From NCBI GenBank assembly GCA_030602965.1, contig JAUVYS010000005.1, positions 1 through 25,340 on the forward strand: DNA of 25,340 nt, read 5' to 3'. The translations under genes were made by a program, and so were the position numbers. Under the pieces are notes generated by a model. The model worked only from the letters and a program-made list of their open reading frames with translations. It searched no databases and was not told the DNA's origin. Position 1 is the first letter of the stretch. Every line of letters starts with the position of its first letter. Origin of the DNA: Candidatus Bathyarchaeota archaeon. GTDB taxonomy: Archaea > Thermoproteota > Bathyarchaeia > RBG-16-48-13 > JAGMEO01. Shown piece after piece: positions 1 through 8,930 of the stretch.

Positions 1-167
1 CTATCAGGGATTAGCCCCAGTTTCCCGGGGTTGTCTCTGTCCTAAGGGCAGGTTAACCACGTGTTACTGAGCGGTGTGCCGCGTCTCCAACATAGCTAGG
101 AGACGCACGACTTGCATGGCTTAGTCCTACCCCGATAGCAGTAAGGTCCGGTAGGATCAACCGGAAT
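1..167 (-). rRNA. 16S ribosomal RNA, 5' end (partial)
   Basis: Read on the minus strand, the segment begins with the archaeal small-subunit start ATTCCGGTTGATCC and continues through the conserved AAGCCATGCAAGTCG and GTAACACGTGG stretches of the 5' domain. Only about the first 167 nt are present; the gene runs off the left edge. Immediately upstream on its strand is a gene-free leader and promoter region. The first 20 nt are diagnostic of Archaea. No intron is visible in the part shown. Confidence 0.97.
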
Positions 168-419
168 TAAGGAGATATACATACACTGCTAACTTGAGAT
201 TGACGGATACACTGTGAACCCACATCAGACCTAATCATACAGCATCGTTATGCCAGTTTACTCAGGTCCTCATATATTTACCCGCAATCGGAGATCAGCC
301 AAATCATCCTCAGGCGGTAAGCCTTTAACGTCAATGCTGACGCCGCCACAAAGATTGCGGAAGCTGGCCAGATCTGAACAATGGTCATATCTGACCACCT
401 CTTATACATATTCATGTAA

Positions 420-427
420 ATTATAAA
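420..427 (-). promoter_or_regulatory. candidate TATA box for the rRNA transcript
   Basis: On the minus strand the sequence TTTATAAT is preceded by a purine-containing stretch (GGTAAAC) that could act as a BRE. A start about 26 nt downstream would give a leader of roughly 230 nt before 16S. This is assigned by motif and position only; other A+T-rich boxes exist nearby. Confidence 0.35.
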
Positions 428-710
428 GTTTACCTCAACATTCTGATAAAAAACCGTCATGGATTATTGACTTTTAATACAAAATGATGAAATTTATGAC
501 ATGAGACATCGACGTTGAAAATGTTGAAAAACTAGAAGATATGAAAGGAACAGCCCCTATCAAAAAGCCTGAAAAAAAATAAAAAATTACGACACAAACT
601 GATAATCTAAAATTTATGGTGTAAAGTGTTTGTGTTTACACTAGTTGGAAAGCGATTGACATTTTTTTGTAAAAAAGTGTTATATTTAGAATATGTAATG
701 TATATAATTG

Positions 711-720
711 TTTATAAAAA
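711..720 (+). promoter_or_regulatory. candidate TATA box for the ABC importer operon
   Basis: TTTATAAAAA lies about 50 nt before the ATG at 764. That would place the transcript start near 740-745, just upstream of the AGGAG ribosome-binding site at 751-755. Confidence 0.45.
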
Positions 721-763
721 ATGAGCACGACGCGATGAAGCAGACTCATGAGGAGATGTGAAA

Positions 764-1936
764 ATGGCAAATAGTAAAACATGGTTATATGCAGCAGGGA
801 TAATTGTGATTGTGGTGGTTGCATGGTACGTCATGACTCCACCATCTGAACCTGAGACCGAAGGAATAAAGATTCTTCTTGCATACGATGTTGGTGGACG
901 TGGAGACCTTTCTTTCTGTGACGCAGGATATATAGGTACTAAAAGAGCAGAACAAGACTTTGGCATCGAGTTTGATCAAATAACACCGTTAAGTCTCGCC
1001 GAATTGGAAGATACCTTAAGAACAGTGTCACAAAGCGGCGACTATGATCTTATAGTATGCCTTGGCTTCTATTGGGCAGATGCCATAAATATTGTAGCAT
1101 TGGAATTCCCAGACATGTATTATGTCGGAATTGACTGCTATATTGGAGACAAAGAAAATGTGTTGGGAATAGGCTACCGTGAACAAGAAGGATGCGCACT
1201 GGCTGGTTTGGTAGCAGGATTATTAACAGATACCAATAATGTTGGAATTGTGCTTGGAGCAGAAATACCAGTACTTTGGAAGTTTGAAATCGGTTATAAA
1301 TTTGGAGTAGACTACGCAAATAACTTGACCGGAAAGGGTGTCACCGTTCAATATCACTACACAGGCTACTTTGATAGACCCGACTTAGGTAGAGATTCAG
1401 CCATAGCAATGATAGATCAAGGCGCAGACATGATATTTGTTGCTGCCGGTGAAACAGGACTTGGAGGCCTTGATGCGATAGCTGAAAGAGGTAGTCCCAA
1501 TGAACTGCCTTTCCTTATTGGTGTAGATGCAAACCAAGACTGGGTTCATCCGGGTCAAATATTTACTTCGGTAAGAAAAGGAATTGATGTCGGAGTTTAC
1601 TATGGTATTCAACAGTTTGTTGAAGGCACTTTCGAAGGCGGTTTACTTATCTGGGGTATTGAAGAGGGTGGTATATTTCTGAGCGATTTAAACGATCTTA
1701 ATGAATGGTTAGCTGATTCTGAACAAGCAGCAGTTATTGAAAGTACAACTGGTATGACAATTGATGAAGTCCGCGATGCAATAGTTGCGATGTGGGATAC
1801 ATGGGAAGTAGTTGATGGATACGATGTATGGGCAATAGCAAATGATCTGGAGGACGCAATTGTTAATGGTGATATTGTTGTACCAGAACCTTGGACACAA
1901 GCCGAAATAGATTTCTGGCGATCACGATACGGATAA
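764..1936 (+). CDS. BMP-family (PnrA/BmpA-like) substrate-binding protein of ABC importer
   Basis: Extracytoplasmic binding protein of the basic membrane protein family, which captures nucleosides for ABC import. After a short N-terminus there is one hydrophobic segment (about residues 6-24) that can serve as uncleaved anchor or signal peptide. No lipobox cysteine follows it. The mature domain has the family pattern: GGRGDLSF near the start, then DLIVCLGF, MYYVGIDC, GCALAGLVAGLL and a late GVDANQD segment. The ATG at 764 is preferred over a GTG at 758 because AGGAG at 751-755 is correctly spaced for 764 and overlaps 758. It is the first gene of an importer operon with an ATPase and two permeases downstream. 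The ligand is inferred from family only; purine nucleosides are most likely. Confidence 0.88.
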   Translation: MANSKTWLYAAGIIVIVVVAWYVMTPPSEPETEGIKILLAYDVGGRGDLSFCDAGYIGTKRAEQDFGIEFDQITPLSLAELEDTLRTVSQSGDYDLIVCLGFYWADAINIVALEFPDMYYVGIDCYIGDKENVLGIGYREQEGCALAGLVAGLLTDTNNVGIVLGAEIPVLWKFEIGYKFGVDYANNLTGKGVTVQYHYTGYFDRPDLGRDSAIAMIDQGADMIFVAAGETGLGGLDAIAERGSPNELPFLIGVDANQDWVHPGQIFTSVRKGIDVGVYYGIQQFVEGTFEGGLLIWGIEEGGIFLSDLNDLNEWLADSEQAAVIESTTGMTIDEVRDAIVAMWDTWEVVDGYDVWAIANDLEDAIVNGDIVVPEPWTQAEIDFWRSRYG

Positions 1937-1945
1937 GATCCTCAA

Positions 1946-1979
1946 TTTTCCCTTTTTTTCTAATTTCCCCTTTTTTTAG
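1946..1979 (+). terminator. T-rich tracts, possible partial terminator
   Basis: Two runs of seven T separated by a C/T-rich spacer follow the stop codon of the binding-protein gene. Oligo-T on the coding strand is the usual archaeal termination signal. It could reduce read-through so that the binding protein is made in excess over the transporter subunits, a common arrangement for such operons. Confidence 0.4.
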
Positions 1980-2015
1980 TTGATATCGCACGAGCGAAAA
2001 AACGTGTTCGAGTGA

Positions 2016-3530
2016 GTGAGATTGTACATTATAAAAATGGAAAAAATTCATAAAATTTATCCTGATGGTAAATACTCACTCAATAAGGTCGATTTTTCTG
2101 TTCGCGAGGGCGAGATTCACGGTTTAATTGGTGAAAATGGAGCAGGTAAAACAACTCTAATGCGAATTCTTTATGGTATTATTAAACCATCAAAGGGTCG
2201 TTTGTTAATAAAAGGAACCGAGGTCTCATTTCAAAATCCTTTGGATGCAATTAAACTTGGAATTGGTATGGTTCAACAACAATTTGCATTGATAAACACT
2301 TTCACAATTACGGAGAATATTGTGTTAGGAGCTGAATCAAACAAGAATATTATTTTCAATAGAGATAAGGCTAATGAAATTGTGCAGGAATTATCAAAAA
2401 AGAGTGGTCTCATTGTTGATCCCGATTCCAAGCTTGGGGGTCTCTCTATAGGTGTAAAGCAGAGAGTTGAAATTTTAAAAATGCTTTATCGGGGTGCTAA
2501 GATACTTATCCTCGATGAACCAACATCGGTATTGACACCTACTGAAGTTAAAGATTTTTTTAAAATTCTTAAGAAACTCAAAGCTCAAGGATCAACCATA
2601 ATCTTAGTGACACACAAGTTAAAAGAGGTTTTAGAGATATGTGATCGAGTTACTGTTTTAAGAGGAGGAAAAGTATCTGGTGTAAAAAAAATTAAAGAAT
2701 GTACTCCTCAAATGCTTGCGAACATGATGGTTGGGCGCGAGGTCATTTTCAGACTGAAGAAAAAGAAAATAAACAAAAAAGAAAAGCTTCTAGAAATACG
2801 AGGACTTACAATAAAAAATGATAAAGGAATTATTGCTGTGAACGATTTAAGTTTTGAACTTTGGGGAGGAGAAATATTTTGTATCACTGGTATTGAAGGA
2901 AATGGGCAGACAGAACTTGTAGAAGCTCTAACTGGGCTACGAGAAATTGAAAAGGGAGAGATTCACATTAAGGGTAAGCAATTTAAAAAATTGGACCCAA
3001 ATATAGTTAGAAATCTGGGGGTGGCTCATATTCCAGCAGATAAAGATATGGGTCTTATAAGAGATTTTAGTGTTGAAGAAAATCTTATTTTGGGATATCA
3101 GTCAGTTCAACCATATAATACAGTGTATGGTCTCAATTTTGACACAATTTCTTCCTTCGCAAAAAATGCAATTACAAATTTTAATATTGTCACCCTAGAT
3201 GAAAAATCCAGCGTTAGATATCTTTCAGGTGGAAATCAACAACGAGTTGTAGTGGCTCGAGAGTTCACACATAAACCTGGTGTCATCATAGCTGCCCAAC
3301 CAACCCGCGGTCTTGATATCGCATCAACTGAATATGTTAGATCAGCATTATTAAAAATGCGTGATGAAAAGAAAGGCATCCTTTTAATAACAACAGATCT
3401 TGATGAAGCAATTCAACTTAGTGATAGATTAGGAGTAATATATAGGGGGTCCTTCATAGGCATAAAAAATCCAGATGAACTTACTGAAGAAAAGATAGGC
3501 CTCATGATGGGTGGGCAACCAATAGATTAA
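2016..3530 (+). CDS. nucleoside/sugar-type ABC transporter ATP-binding protein (two ABC domains)
   Basis: Cytoplasmic ATPase subunit with tandem ABC domains, as in YufO/NupA, RbsA and related importers. Domain 1 has Walker A GENGAGKTT (about residues 39-47), signature LSIGVKQR (143-150) and Walker B ILILDEPT (163-170). Domain 2 has GIEGNGQTE (292-300), in which the Walker A lysine is replaced, and a normal signature LSGGNQQR (403-410). A degenerate second Walker A is usual in this subfamily. The start could be GTG 2016 or ATG 2037; neither has a strong ribosome-binding site, and ATG 2037 (MEKIHKIYPDG) fits the family start better. It lies between the binding protein and the permeases. Confidence 0.92.
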   Translation: MRLYIIKMEKIHKIYPDGKYSLNKVDFSVREGEIHGLIGENGAGKTTLMRILYGIIKPSKGRLLIKGTEVSFQNPLDAIKLGIGMVQQQFALINTFTITENIVLGAESNKNIIFNRDKANEIVQELSKKSGLIVDPDSKLGGLSIGVKQRVEILKMLYRGAKILILDEPTSVLTPTEVKDFFKILKKLKAQGSTIILVTHKLKEVLEICDRVTVLRGGKVSGVKKIKECTPQMLANMMVGREVIFRLKKKKINKKEKLLEIRGLTIKNDKGIIAVNDLSFELWGGEIFCITGIEGNGQTELVEALTGLREIEKGEIHIKGKQFKKLDPNIVRNLGVAHIPADKDMGLIRDFSVEENLILGYQSVQPYNTVYGLNFDTISSFAKNAITNFNIVTLDEKSSVRYLSGGNQQRVVVAREFTHKPGVIIAAQPTRGLDIASTEYVRSALLKMRDEKKGILLITTDLDEAIQLSDRLGVIYRGSFIGIKNPDELTEEKIGLMMGGQPID

Positions 3531-3575
3531 ATATTTTCAGAAGAAGTTGAAATAAAAAGCAATGATTGAGATGAA

Positions 3576-4646
3576 ATGTCAAAAAAAACTGAATTTTTCA
3601 AGTTGGGTCAAATACAAATTAAAACTCAAGAGATAACCCAATCAATTGTTGCTTTAATTTTAGCACTTATTGTAAGTGGGATAATTATTCTTCTAAGTGG
3701 TTATAACCCTATAATCGCGTATATTTCATTATTTGAAGGAGCATTTGGGAGTCTTTATTCGATAGCAGCTACGCTTTCAAGAGCTACCCCGATCATCTTT
3801 ACCGGACTGGCAATGACTTTTGCCTTCTTAGTAAATGCTACAAATCTTGGCGCCGAGGGTCAATTGTATATGGGAGCATTTTTTGCCTTCTTAGCAGGAT
3901 ATCTTATTCAATTACCTGCGATATTTCATATCATATTGTCTTTACTGATTGGAGCACTTGGTGGAGTTTTATGGTCAATCTTACCAACTGTTTTGAAAGT
4001 AAAAAGAGGAGTTCACGAAATTGTAACTACAATGATGATGAATGGGATTGCAATATTATTAACAGATTATTTAACTCTACATCACTTTCTTGATCCAACA
4101 GCATCGCTATCTGGTGCTACCGATTTTATCCATGACTCTTCTGTTCTAATTAGAATTCCAGGGACATCTCTTTCCATGGCTTTCATTGTCGCATTAATTA
4201 CAGCAATTATTGCATATTATTTACTTAAGAGAACAAGTTTAGGCTACAAAATTCGAGCTGTTGGACTCAATCCAAAAGCAGCAAAATATGCAGGTATCTC
4301 TGTATCTAAAATATGGTCATTAGGAATGATAATCAGTGGCGCGTTTGCTGGTTTAGGTGGAGCTGGAGTAACATTAGGGTTCTATAGAAGGTTTCTAGTT
4401 CGATTTTCACCTGGGTATGGATTACCGGATGGAATCGTTGTGGCATTGATAGGACGTAAAAACCCAATCGGTGTAATTTTAGCAGGGATATTAGTTGGTG
4501 CATTGTACACTGGTTCAATTAATATGAGATTGGCTACTTCGATACCCAAAGAATTGGTGTTCGTTATCATGGGAATAATCACAATTTTTATGGCAATCCC
4601 AGAACTTTGGAGGTTAATTAAAAAATGGCGGACACAATCTTCATAA
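3576..4646 (+). CDS. ABC transporter permease (YufP/NupB-like, BPD_transp_2 family)
   Basis: Integral membrane permease of 356 residues with about eight to ten hydrophobic helices. Family marks are the N-terminal segment around TFAFLVNATNLGAEGQLYMG, VLKVKRGVHEIVTTMMMN and the cytoplasmic loop KIRAVGLNPKAAKYAGI, which contacts the ATPase. The gene overlaps the next permease by 22 nt, which implies coupled translation. With the downstream permease it should form the heterodimeric channel of the nucleoside-type importer. Confidence 0.9.
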   Translation: MSKKTEFFKLGQIQIKTQEITQSIVALILALIVSGIIILLSGYNPIIAYISLFEGAFGSLYSIAATLSRATPIIFTGLAMTFAFLVNATNLGAEGQLYMGAFFAFLAGYLIQLPAIFHIILSLLIGALGGVLWSILPTVLKVKRGVHEIVTTMMMNGIAILLTDYLTLHHFLDPTASLSGATDFIHDSSVLIRIPGTSLSMAFIVALITAIIAYYLLKRTSLGYKIRAVGLNPKAAKYAGISVSKIWSLGMIISGAFAGLGGAGVTLGFYRRFLVRFSPGYGLPDGIVVALIGRKNPIGVILAGILVGALYTGSINMRLATSIPKELVFVIMGIITIFMAIPELWRLIKKWRTQSS

Positions 4647-5533
4647 CTTCATTAATCGCTGCTACTTTGAGATTAGCAGTGCCTGTTATTATTTCTGCGG
4701 AAGGCGAAGTAATTGCTGAAAGAGCTGGAGTCATAAATGTTGGAATCGAAGGAATAGCACTTCTAGGAGCTTTCACAGCAACTTATGTGTCACATCTTAC
4801 ACAAAATCCTTGGATGGCCGTATTAGCTGCTATGATAACTGGTGTTGTATTAGGATTAGTACATGCTGTAATAAGTCTTCATCCAAAAGGTGACCAATTT
4901 CTTGTTGGAATTGGTATGAATACTTTCGCGCTTGGATTCACAGCTTATGGATTGATAGTGCTTTGGGGTGAACTGTCTGCTGGAGCATCTCCCAGGGTTC
5001 CTAAGACACCAAAAATACAGCTACCATTTGAAGGAGCATTCTCTGAGCTAAGTCTATTTGTAGTCTTTATGGTTCTACTTGCTCTAGCAATATATTTTAT
5101 CTTGTTTAAAACAAACATTGGACTGCGTTTAAGAGCTGTTGGTGAAAATCCAGCAGCTGCAGACACAGCTGGAATAAACGTTTATAGAACAAGACTTGTT
5201 GCTGTCGTTATAGGCTCTGTTTTAGCGGCACTAAGTGGAGCTTATCTAACTATTGATCAACATGGAAGATTTCAAAGATACATGACAACCGGAGGATTCC
5301 CCGCTTTAGCAATTGTTGTATTTGGAAACTGGAATCCCATCGTGGTTCTTATTGGTGGTTTGATATTTGGGTTTGGTGAAGCTTTAGTGCCTCGACTAGC
5401 ACCAGCTCTGGGAGTTGGTCTAGCACCTCAATTCATCCAAATGATTCCATTAATTCTAACGATAGCCATATACAGTTTAAGAAGAAAAGTTACACAACCT
5501 GAAGCTTTAGGAAAACCTTACGTAAAAGAATAG
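4625..5533 (+). CDS. ABC transporter permease (YufQ/NupC-like, BPD_transp_2 family)
   Basis: Second permease, 302 residues, multi-spanning. Typical segments are AERAGVINVGIEGIALLGAF near the N-terminus, HPKGDQFLVGIGMN, and the coupling loop RLRAVGENPAAADTAGINV. The start ATG lies inside the end of the preceding permease gene. The stop is TAG and there is only a short gap to the convergent kinase-like gene. It completes the four-gene importer operon. Confidence 0.91.
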   Translation: MADTIFITSLIAATLRLAVPVIISAEGEVIAERAGVINVGIEGIALLGAFTATYVSHLTQNPWMAVLAAMITGVVLGLVHAVISLHPKGDQFLVGIGMNTFALGFTAYGLIVLWGELSAGASPRVPKTPKIQLPFEGAFSELSLFVVFMVLLALAIYFILFKTNIGLRLRAVGENPAAADTAGINVYRTRLVAVVIGSVLAALSGAYLTIDQHGRFQRYMTTGGFPALAIVVFGNWNPIVVLIGGLIFGFGEALVPRLAPALGVGLAPQFIQMIPLILTIAIYSLRRKVTQPEALGKPYVKE

Positions 5534-5544
5534 AATCCATCAAA

Positions 5545-6141
5545 TCATTTTATCTCATCAAATTTAGACGCAACCTTGTCATAGACCTCTTTTTGGACCA
5601 CTTTTCTAGATTTGTTTATATTTATCAAAATCACTTTTTCCAGATTATTCCTGTAAAACTGCATCAAATTTTCATTTACAAATTGTAATATTTTTAAACT
5701 GGTTGTCAAGAGTTCAGGTTTCATTCGAAGATTTTGTCTTTCAAGCGAAACTTCTGGATTAACATTAAAAAATGCGTATAATGTTTCTTTTTTTAATTGG
5801 TCAAATAGTACATTATTATATGCTTTCAGTAATTCTTCTCTTCGATCTTTTTCTCCAACTAGATTCATTCTTCCTTTTAAGAAAATGACATCTTGAACAG
5901 GCCCACCTTCCCAAACAATAAATTCGCATGATTGAAGAACTTCTTTTGCAGTTTTGCAATTATTCTTAAGAATGTCTTTATCAAAATCTATTGAACCTTT
6001 CATTCCAGGTGTATAGCCTTTTTCATAGATCAGACGTGTAGCTATTTCAGGTAAAAATCTAGCTTTGAATTTTCTTGCTAGATTTTTACCATAGAAACTT
6101 TTTCCTGAACCTGGTAGACCAAGCAGAGAAATTACTTTCAT
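5545..6141 (-). CDS. P-loop kinase-like protein (nucleotide/nucleoside kinase fold)
   Basis: Soluble protein of 198 residues with a clear Walker A, GLPGSGKS (residues 8-15), at the N-terminus and a lid/helical region rich in Arg, Lys and Glu. Architecture and size match small-molecule kinases of the nucleoside/nucleotide type, but I see no signature fixing the substrate. The start at 6141 follows a good ribosome-binding site (GAGAGGAAG). It is convergent with the nucleoside importer; a salvage link is attractive but only inferred from proximity. Confidence 0.65.
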   Translation of the reverse strand: MKVISLLGLPGSGKSFYGKNLARKFKARFLPEIATRLIYEKGYTPGMKGSIDFDKDILKNNCKTAKEVLQSCEFIVWEGGPVQDVIFLKGRMNLVGEKDRREELLKAYNNVLFDQLKKETLYAFFNVNPEVSLERQNLRMKPELLTTSLKILQFVNENLMQFYRNNLEKVILININKSRKVVQKEVYDKVASKFDEIK

Positions 6142-6245
6142 AATTTCTTCCTCTCACTGTTTAATTATGATTTAATTTTTACATTCTCATTATTATTTAT
6201 TTAAAGACAATTTAGTTATGTATTTTGAAGGTAAGGTTGGATAGA

Positions 6246-6299
6246 GTGAAAAGAGTAAATATTGCGTTGATTGGTGGCACAGGGATGAGATTATATTAA
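6246..6299 (+). pseudogene. possible remnant of a nucleotide-binding oxidoreductase start
   Basis: A 17-codon frame starting with GTG reads VKRVNIALIGGTGMRLY and then stops. The IGGTG motif is the start of a Rossmann fold, as in NAD(P)-binding reductases. Nothing follows that continues the domain. It lies just left of the tRNA-Ala integration site and may be a truncated chromosomal gene. It could also be chance. Confidence 0.25.
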
Positions 6300-6360
6300 C
6301 CGTTTGGAAGACTCTAATAATCCAAATGCTTCAGAAAATCACCTAGTTAATAATGAAAGG

Positions 6361-6435
6361 TGGACCGACGGGGACTTGAACCCCGGACCTTCGGCTTGCA
6401 AAGCCGACGTGAATACCAGCCTTCACCACCGGCCC
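6361..6435 (-). tRNA. tRNA-Ala (anticodon TGC), integration target
   Basis: Seventy-five nucleotides fold into a full cloverleaf on the minus strand: acceptor GGGCCGG with TCGGTCC, D-stem GTGA/TCAC, anticodon loop TTTGCAA in a TCGGC/GCCGA stem, and T-arm CGGGG-TTCAAGT-CCCCG. The acceptor has the G3-U70 wobble pair that identifies alanine tRNA; the discriminator is A. CCA is not encoded and there is no intron. Its first 21 nt belong to the attachment core, duplicated at 12651. The 5' part of the gene and its promoter region are therefore supplied by the integrated element. Confidence 0.96.
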
Positions 6436-6450
6436 CTAACAATATTCGCT
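6415..6450 (+). repeat. attachment core, left copy (att, tRNA-Ala end)
   Basis: A 36-bp sequence identical to 12651-12686. It contains the 5' part of tRNA-Ala (antisense) plus 15 bp beyond the tRNA. To its left is intact tRNA; to its right is the integrase C-terminal reading frame. Similarity continues rightward past the core because both copies lead into integrase genes. Confidence 0.9.
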
Positions 6451-7436
6451 ACTTTAATTATGAAATAAAAACTTTCCATGATATGCTATTAAGACGTTCG
6501 AAAAGTAAAGATTTTGAAAATAACACTTGGAAGACGTATAGATATTTTTTGTTTAGGTTTTTGAAATGGATTAACAAATCACTATCTGACATAGATGTAA
6601 ATGATATTTTATCATACGAAGCATATCTCAAATCAGAGAAATCCTACCTACCTAATTCCTTAGTGTTAAACGCTGTGGTATTGAAGAAATATGCTAAGTG
6701 TCTACGTAAACGGTATACGAATTGGAGTGACATTTACGATTTTTATGTTGATGAAAGTTTACCACCTAAAGAAGATTCAGAGGAGATTAGACGACAGAAA
6801 GCTAAGGATTTACCAACAGATTTAGAGGTTGAAAGATTAATTCAATCTGCTAAGTGTATACGTGACAAAGCAATCATTCTCTGTTTATCCCATGTTGGTC
6901 TTAGAGTCTCTGAAGCATATGAAATGAATTGGAATGATGTAGACTTCAATAATAAACTATTATGGGTTAGAACTAAAGGACGCAATGGTAGAAAAAATAG
7001 TGTAAGAATAGACAATCAAACATTAAACGCACTAAATGATTTATACAATCATCAAAATAATGGTGACAATAGATCCCATAATGAATCAAATAATAACAAT
7101 AACAGTGGAGTACATAACCAAATATATACTAAATATAATAACGTTGATGAAAACTACTCTTCTAAAGATAAAGTGATATTCATAGGTCAACAAGGACGAT
7201 TAAAGACACATGGAACAGAGCGAATAGTCAAATTAACAGCTAAGAGAGCTGGCATCACTAAGAACATTTATCCTCATATTTTGAGAAATTACTGCTTAAC
7301 AAAATGTGCATTATTAAGTTCTGAAGCATTAGCTAGAAGACAAGCACGACATAAAGCAACCAATATGACACAACATTACATAATATTGACTGATGAGATG
7401 TATTGGAGAGAATATGATAAAGTGTGGAATAAATAA
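6436..7436 (+). CDS. tyrosine recombinase, C-terminal part int(C), of element A
   Basis: Site-specific tyrosine integrase. The open frame extends back to a GTG at 6360, but residues before 6436 are antisense tRNA-Ala sequence and not an authentic N-terminus. Numbering from that GTG, catalytic residues are R182 (in GLRVSE), K206 (in TKGRNG), H306 and R309 (in HILR), H331 and nucleophile Y340 (in QHYI), so the catalytic set is complete. An Asn-rich insert (about 231-268) separates the K and HxxR motifs. A core-binding, SAM-like region lies at about 35-130. The native N-terminus (MQILKQIEILKD) is found at 12617 at the other end of the element. Excision would rebuild the full gene; whether this integrated form is expressed is unknown. 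Confidence 0.88.
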
Positions 7437-7473
7437 TCCTGGTACTGAAATGCTGTCTTTTTAGTATTGTTTT

Positions 7474-8472
7474 TTATTGAGATTTTAATGGAGTAAATAA
7501 ATGATTGAAATATTTTCTAAGTTGACGAATTAACTCTGGGTCTTCAGTATATATACCAAATTCAATATGGGAACCACTAAGACTTTGTGAATTTAAATCC
7601 ATTGAACCAATAATAGCTTTGGAGTCTACTATCAATGCTCTTCCATGCAAATCAGGTCTAATTGAAACACAGTCAAGACCGGCAATCCTAATTATTTCCT
7701 TATATCCTTTACTTATTTCATTTAAAACGGTACGATCTTTCAGTTCTTTTGGTTTATGAGTTATAGCACGGATATTTACTCCTTTTTTCTTAACTTCCTC
7801 AAGTTTATTTATAACATAAGTACCAACCCAACCTAAAATGAGAATTTCGGAAGTGGCATTTTCTATCATTTCTTGTATTTTTTCAGTTATCTGACGAATA
7901 GAGCTATTGTTAAAAAGAAGAACTGGTTCAATTTGTGGTATTTTCCTTTTTTCTTCTGACATTAAAGTACCTGACAGCCCCCCCTCAAAAATATATTTTG
8001 TAAATCTCTCACAGGCTAAGTAAGCATCCTGTATTTGATATTCTTCAGCTTTTTTTTCAACTTGCTGTATTTGTCGATAAAGACAAGGTAAACATTCTAC
8101 ATCAACATAACATCCATTTGATTCAGTTTTCGTCACATAAACATAAATTAAATCTGCTTTATGACCAAATAACTTGGATAATGTTTCAAAGTAGTATTTA
8201 TGAACATCAGAATCAAATTGGTTTGCTAATTTTTTCACAAGTTTTTTGTTTTTTTTCCCTAAGGTTTGTTCACGGATGAACATGAACCTTATATTTACTT
8301 CAAAAGTCCAACATCTTTCATGTTCTTCACTTATGTTCCAACGATAATGATCAAAAATTGGAGGATCAGATGAATTTAGTTCCTTAAAGATAGCATTTTT
8401 CAATGCTTCTAATTTAATAGGGATAAAATATGATTTTCTAATAATTAATCGATTTAAATCAATTATTGGCAT
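7474..8472 (-). CDS. phospholipase D-superfamily protein with one HxRx4D motif
   Basis: 332 residues. The C-terminal half (about 190-330) is PLD-like: SEILILGWVG, then HGRALIVD (H276, R278, D283) followed by GSMDLNSQSLSGSHIEFGI. The canonical motif is HxKx4D; here the lysine is arginine, which may lower or change activity. Only one motif is present, so an active enzyme would have to dimerise, as in Nuc and BfiI. The N-terminal half (1-185), with several Cys and His residues, is unrecognised. An upstream ATG (8485-8487) has the good ribosome-binding site GAGGAG but opens a four-codon frame (MELI, stop) that abuts this start. Possible role: nuclease or phosphodiesterase carried by the element. 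Confidence 0.62.
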   Translation of the reverse strand: MPIIDLNRLIIRKSYFIPIKLEALKNAIFKELNSSDPPIFDHYRWNISEEHERCWTFEVNIRFMFIREQTLGKKNKKLVKKLANQFDSDVHKYYFETLSKLFGHKADLIYVYVTKTESNGCYVDVECLPCLYRQIQQVEKKAEEYQIQDAYLACERFTKYIFEGGLSGTLMSEEKRKIPQIEPVLLFNNSSIRQITEKIQEMIENATSEILILGWVGTYVINKLEEVKKKGVNIRAITHKPKELKDRTVLNEISKGYKEIIRIAGLDCVSIRPDLHGRALIVDSKAIIGSMDLNSQSLSGSHIEFGIYTEDPELIRQLRKYFNHLFTPLKSQ

Positions 8473-8484
8473 TCAAATTAACTC

Positions 8485-8497
8485 CATAAGTCTCCTC
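8485..8497 (-). promoter_or_regulatory. ribosome-binding site and four-codon leader ORF before the PLD-like gene
   Basis: On the minus strand GAGGAG is followed after four bases by ATG GAG TTA ATT TGA, then directly by the ATG of the PLD-like gene in the same frame. Translation would initiate at the leader, stop at TGA and restart at the next codon. Alternatively the TGA is a recent nonsense mutation and the longer start was original. Confidence 0.5.
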
Positions 8498-8631
8498 TCA
8501 GAATTTTTTACGCAATTTAAATAAAATGTTTAGATTAATTAGAATATTTATTCATTCACATAAATTGTTATGAAATATTGTATTATCATATTAATATTTG
8601 AAATAATTCCAACGAAATAAAATGCGGATTT

Positions 8632-8672
8632 TCTGTGATTTGTTTTCGCCTAACCAATTTCATATAAGATTC
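8632..8672 (+). repeat. repeat shared with 14502-14543
   Basis: A roughly 40-bp segment (TTCTGTGA, then TTGTTTTCGCCTAACC and AATTTCATATA) occurs here in element A and again at 14502 in element B, same orientation, with few differences. Both copies are intergenic. The B copy is part of a larger inverted-repeat structure; this one lacks the partner arm. Confidence 0.7.
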
Positions 8673-8687
8673 GCTAGTCATTTCTGT

Positions 8688-8894
8688 TTAAGAAAAGTTA
8701 ACGCTTACCTTTCCAATCATCCATACATTTAATGGATATTGTCTTCCATTAATCTGTAGAAATGTATCAGTTACTGCTTCAAGCTTTCCAATAGCAATTT
8801 GTTGTTTTCCCTTTGATGGACCCATTTTTTGAATAAGTTGTACTCTTACTTGTGATCCAAGAGATGCTTTTAATAAATCAATACTTTTTGACAT
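8688..8894 (-). CDS. small protein, possible Sm-like (LSM) fold
   Basis: 68 residues from the ATG at 8892-8894, chosen over an upstream ATG at 8924 because GAGAGG sits correctly before it. The layout is a short N-terminal helix (SIDLLKASLG), then predicted strands VRVQLIQ, IAIGKLEAVT, TFLQING, and VWMIGKVSV at the end. Length, an N-terminal helix followed by five short strands, and the G-K-L pattern in strand two resemble Sm/Lsm/Hfq proteins, but no diagnostic Sm2 motif is clear. The TATAATAACGTT-type promoter motif lies about 40-60 bp upstream. If correct, it could bind RNA; treat as a fold guess. Confidence 0.4.
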   Translation of the reverse strand: MSKSIDLLKASLGSQVRVQLIQKMGPSKGKQQIAIGKLEAVTDTFLQINGRQYPLNVWMIGKVSVNFS

Positions 8895-8930
8895 TTTTTC
8901 CTCTCTTTTAATAATATAATTCAAATTAAT

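Larger units (their letters stand above)
168..757. other. rRNA leader and divergent promoter region
   Basis: About 590 bases without a convincing gene lie between the 16S 5' end (minus) and the importer operon (plus). Open frames here lack ribosome-binding sites and look like chance. The left part should be the pre-rRNA leader. The right part is very A+T rich and carries the operon promoter. I see no tRNA in the leader and could not identify the 16S processing helix by eye. Confidence 0.6.

Noticed and set aside
278..460. Minus-strand ORF in the rRNA leader
   Set aside because: No ribosome-binding site, unusual composition, and it lies within the expected pre-rRNA leader.
6360..6435. Integrase N-terminus reading from GTG at 6360
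   Set aside because: These codons are the antisense strand of tRNA-Ala; the family's real N-terminus is seen at 12617.
7131..7145. ATAATAACGTT inside the integrase gene as a promoter
   Set aside because: It lies in the Asn-rich coding linker and in the B copy it reads ATAATTACGTT, so coding constraint explains it.
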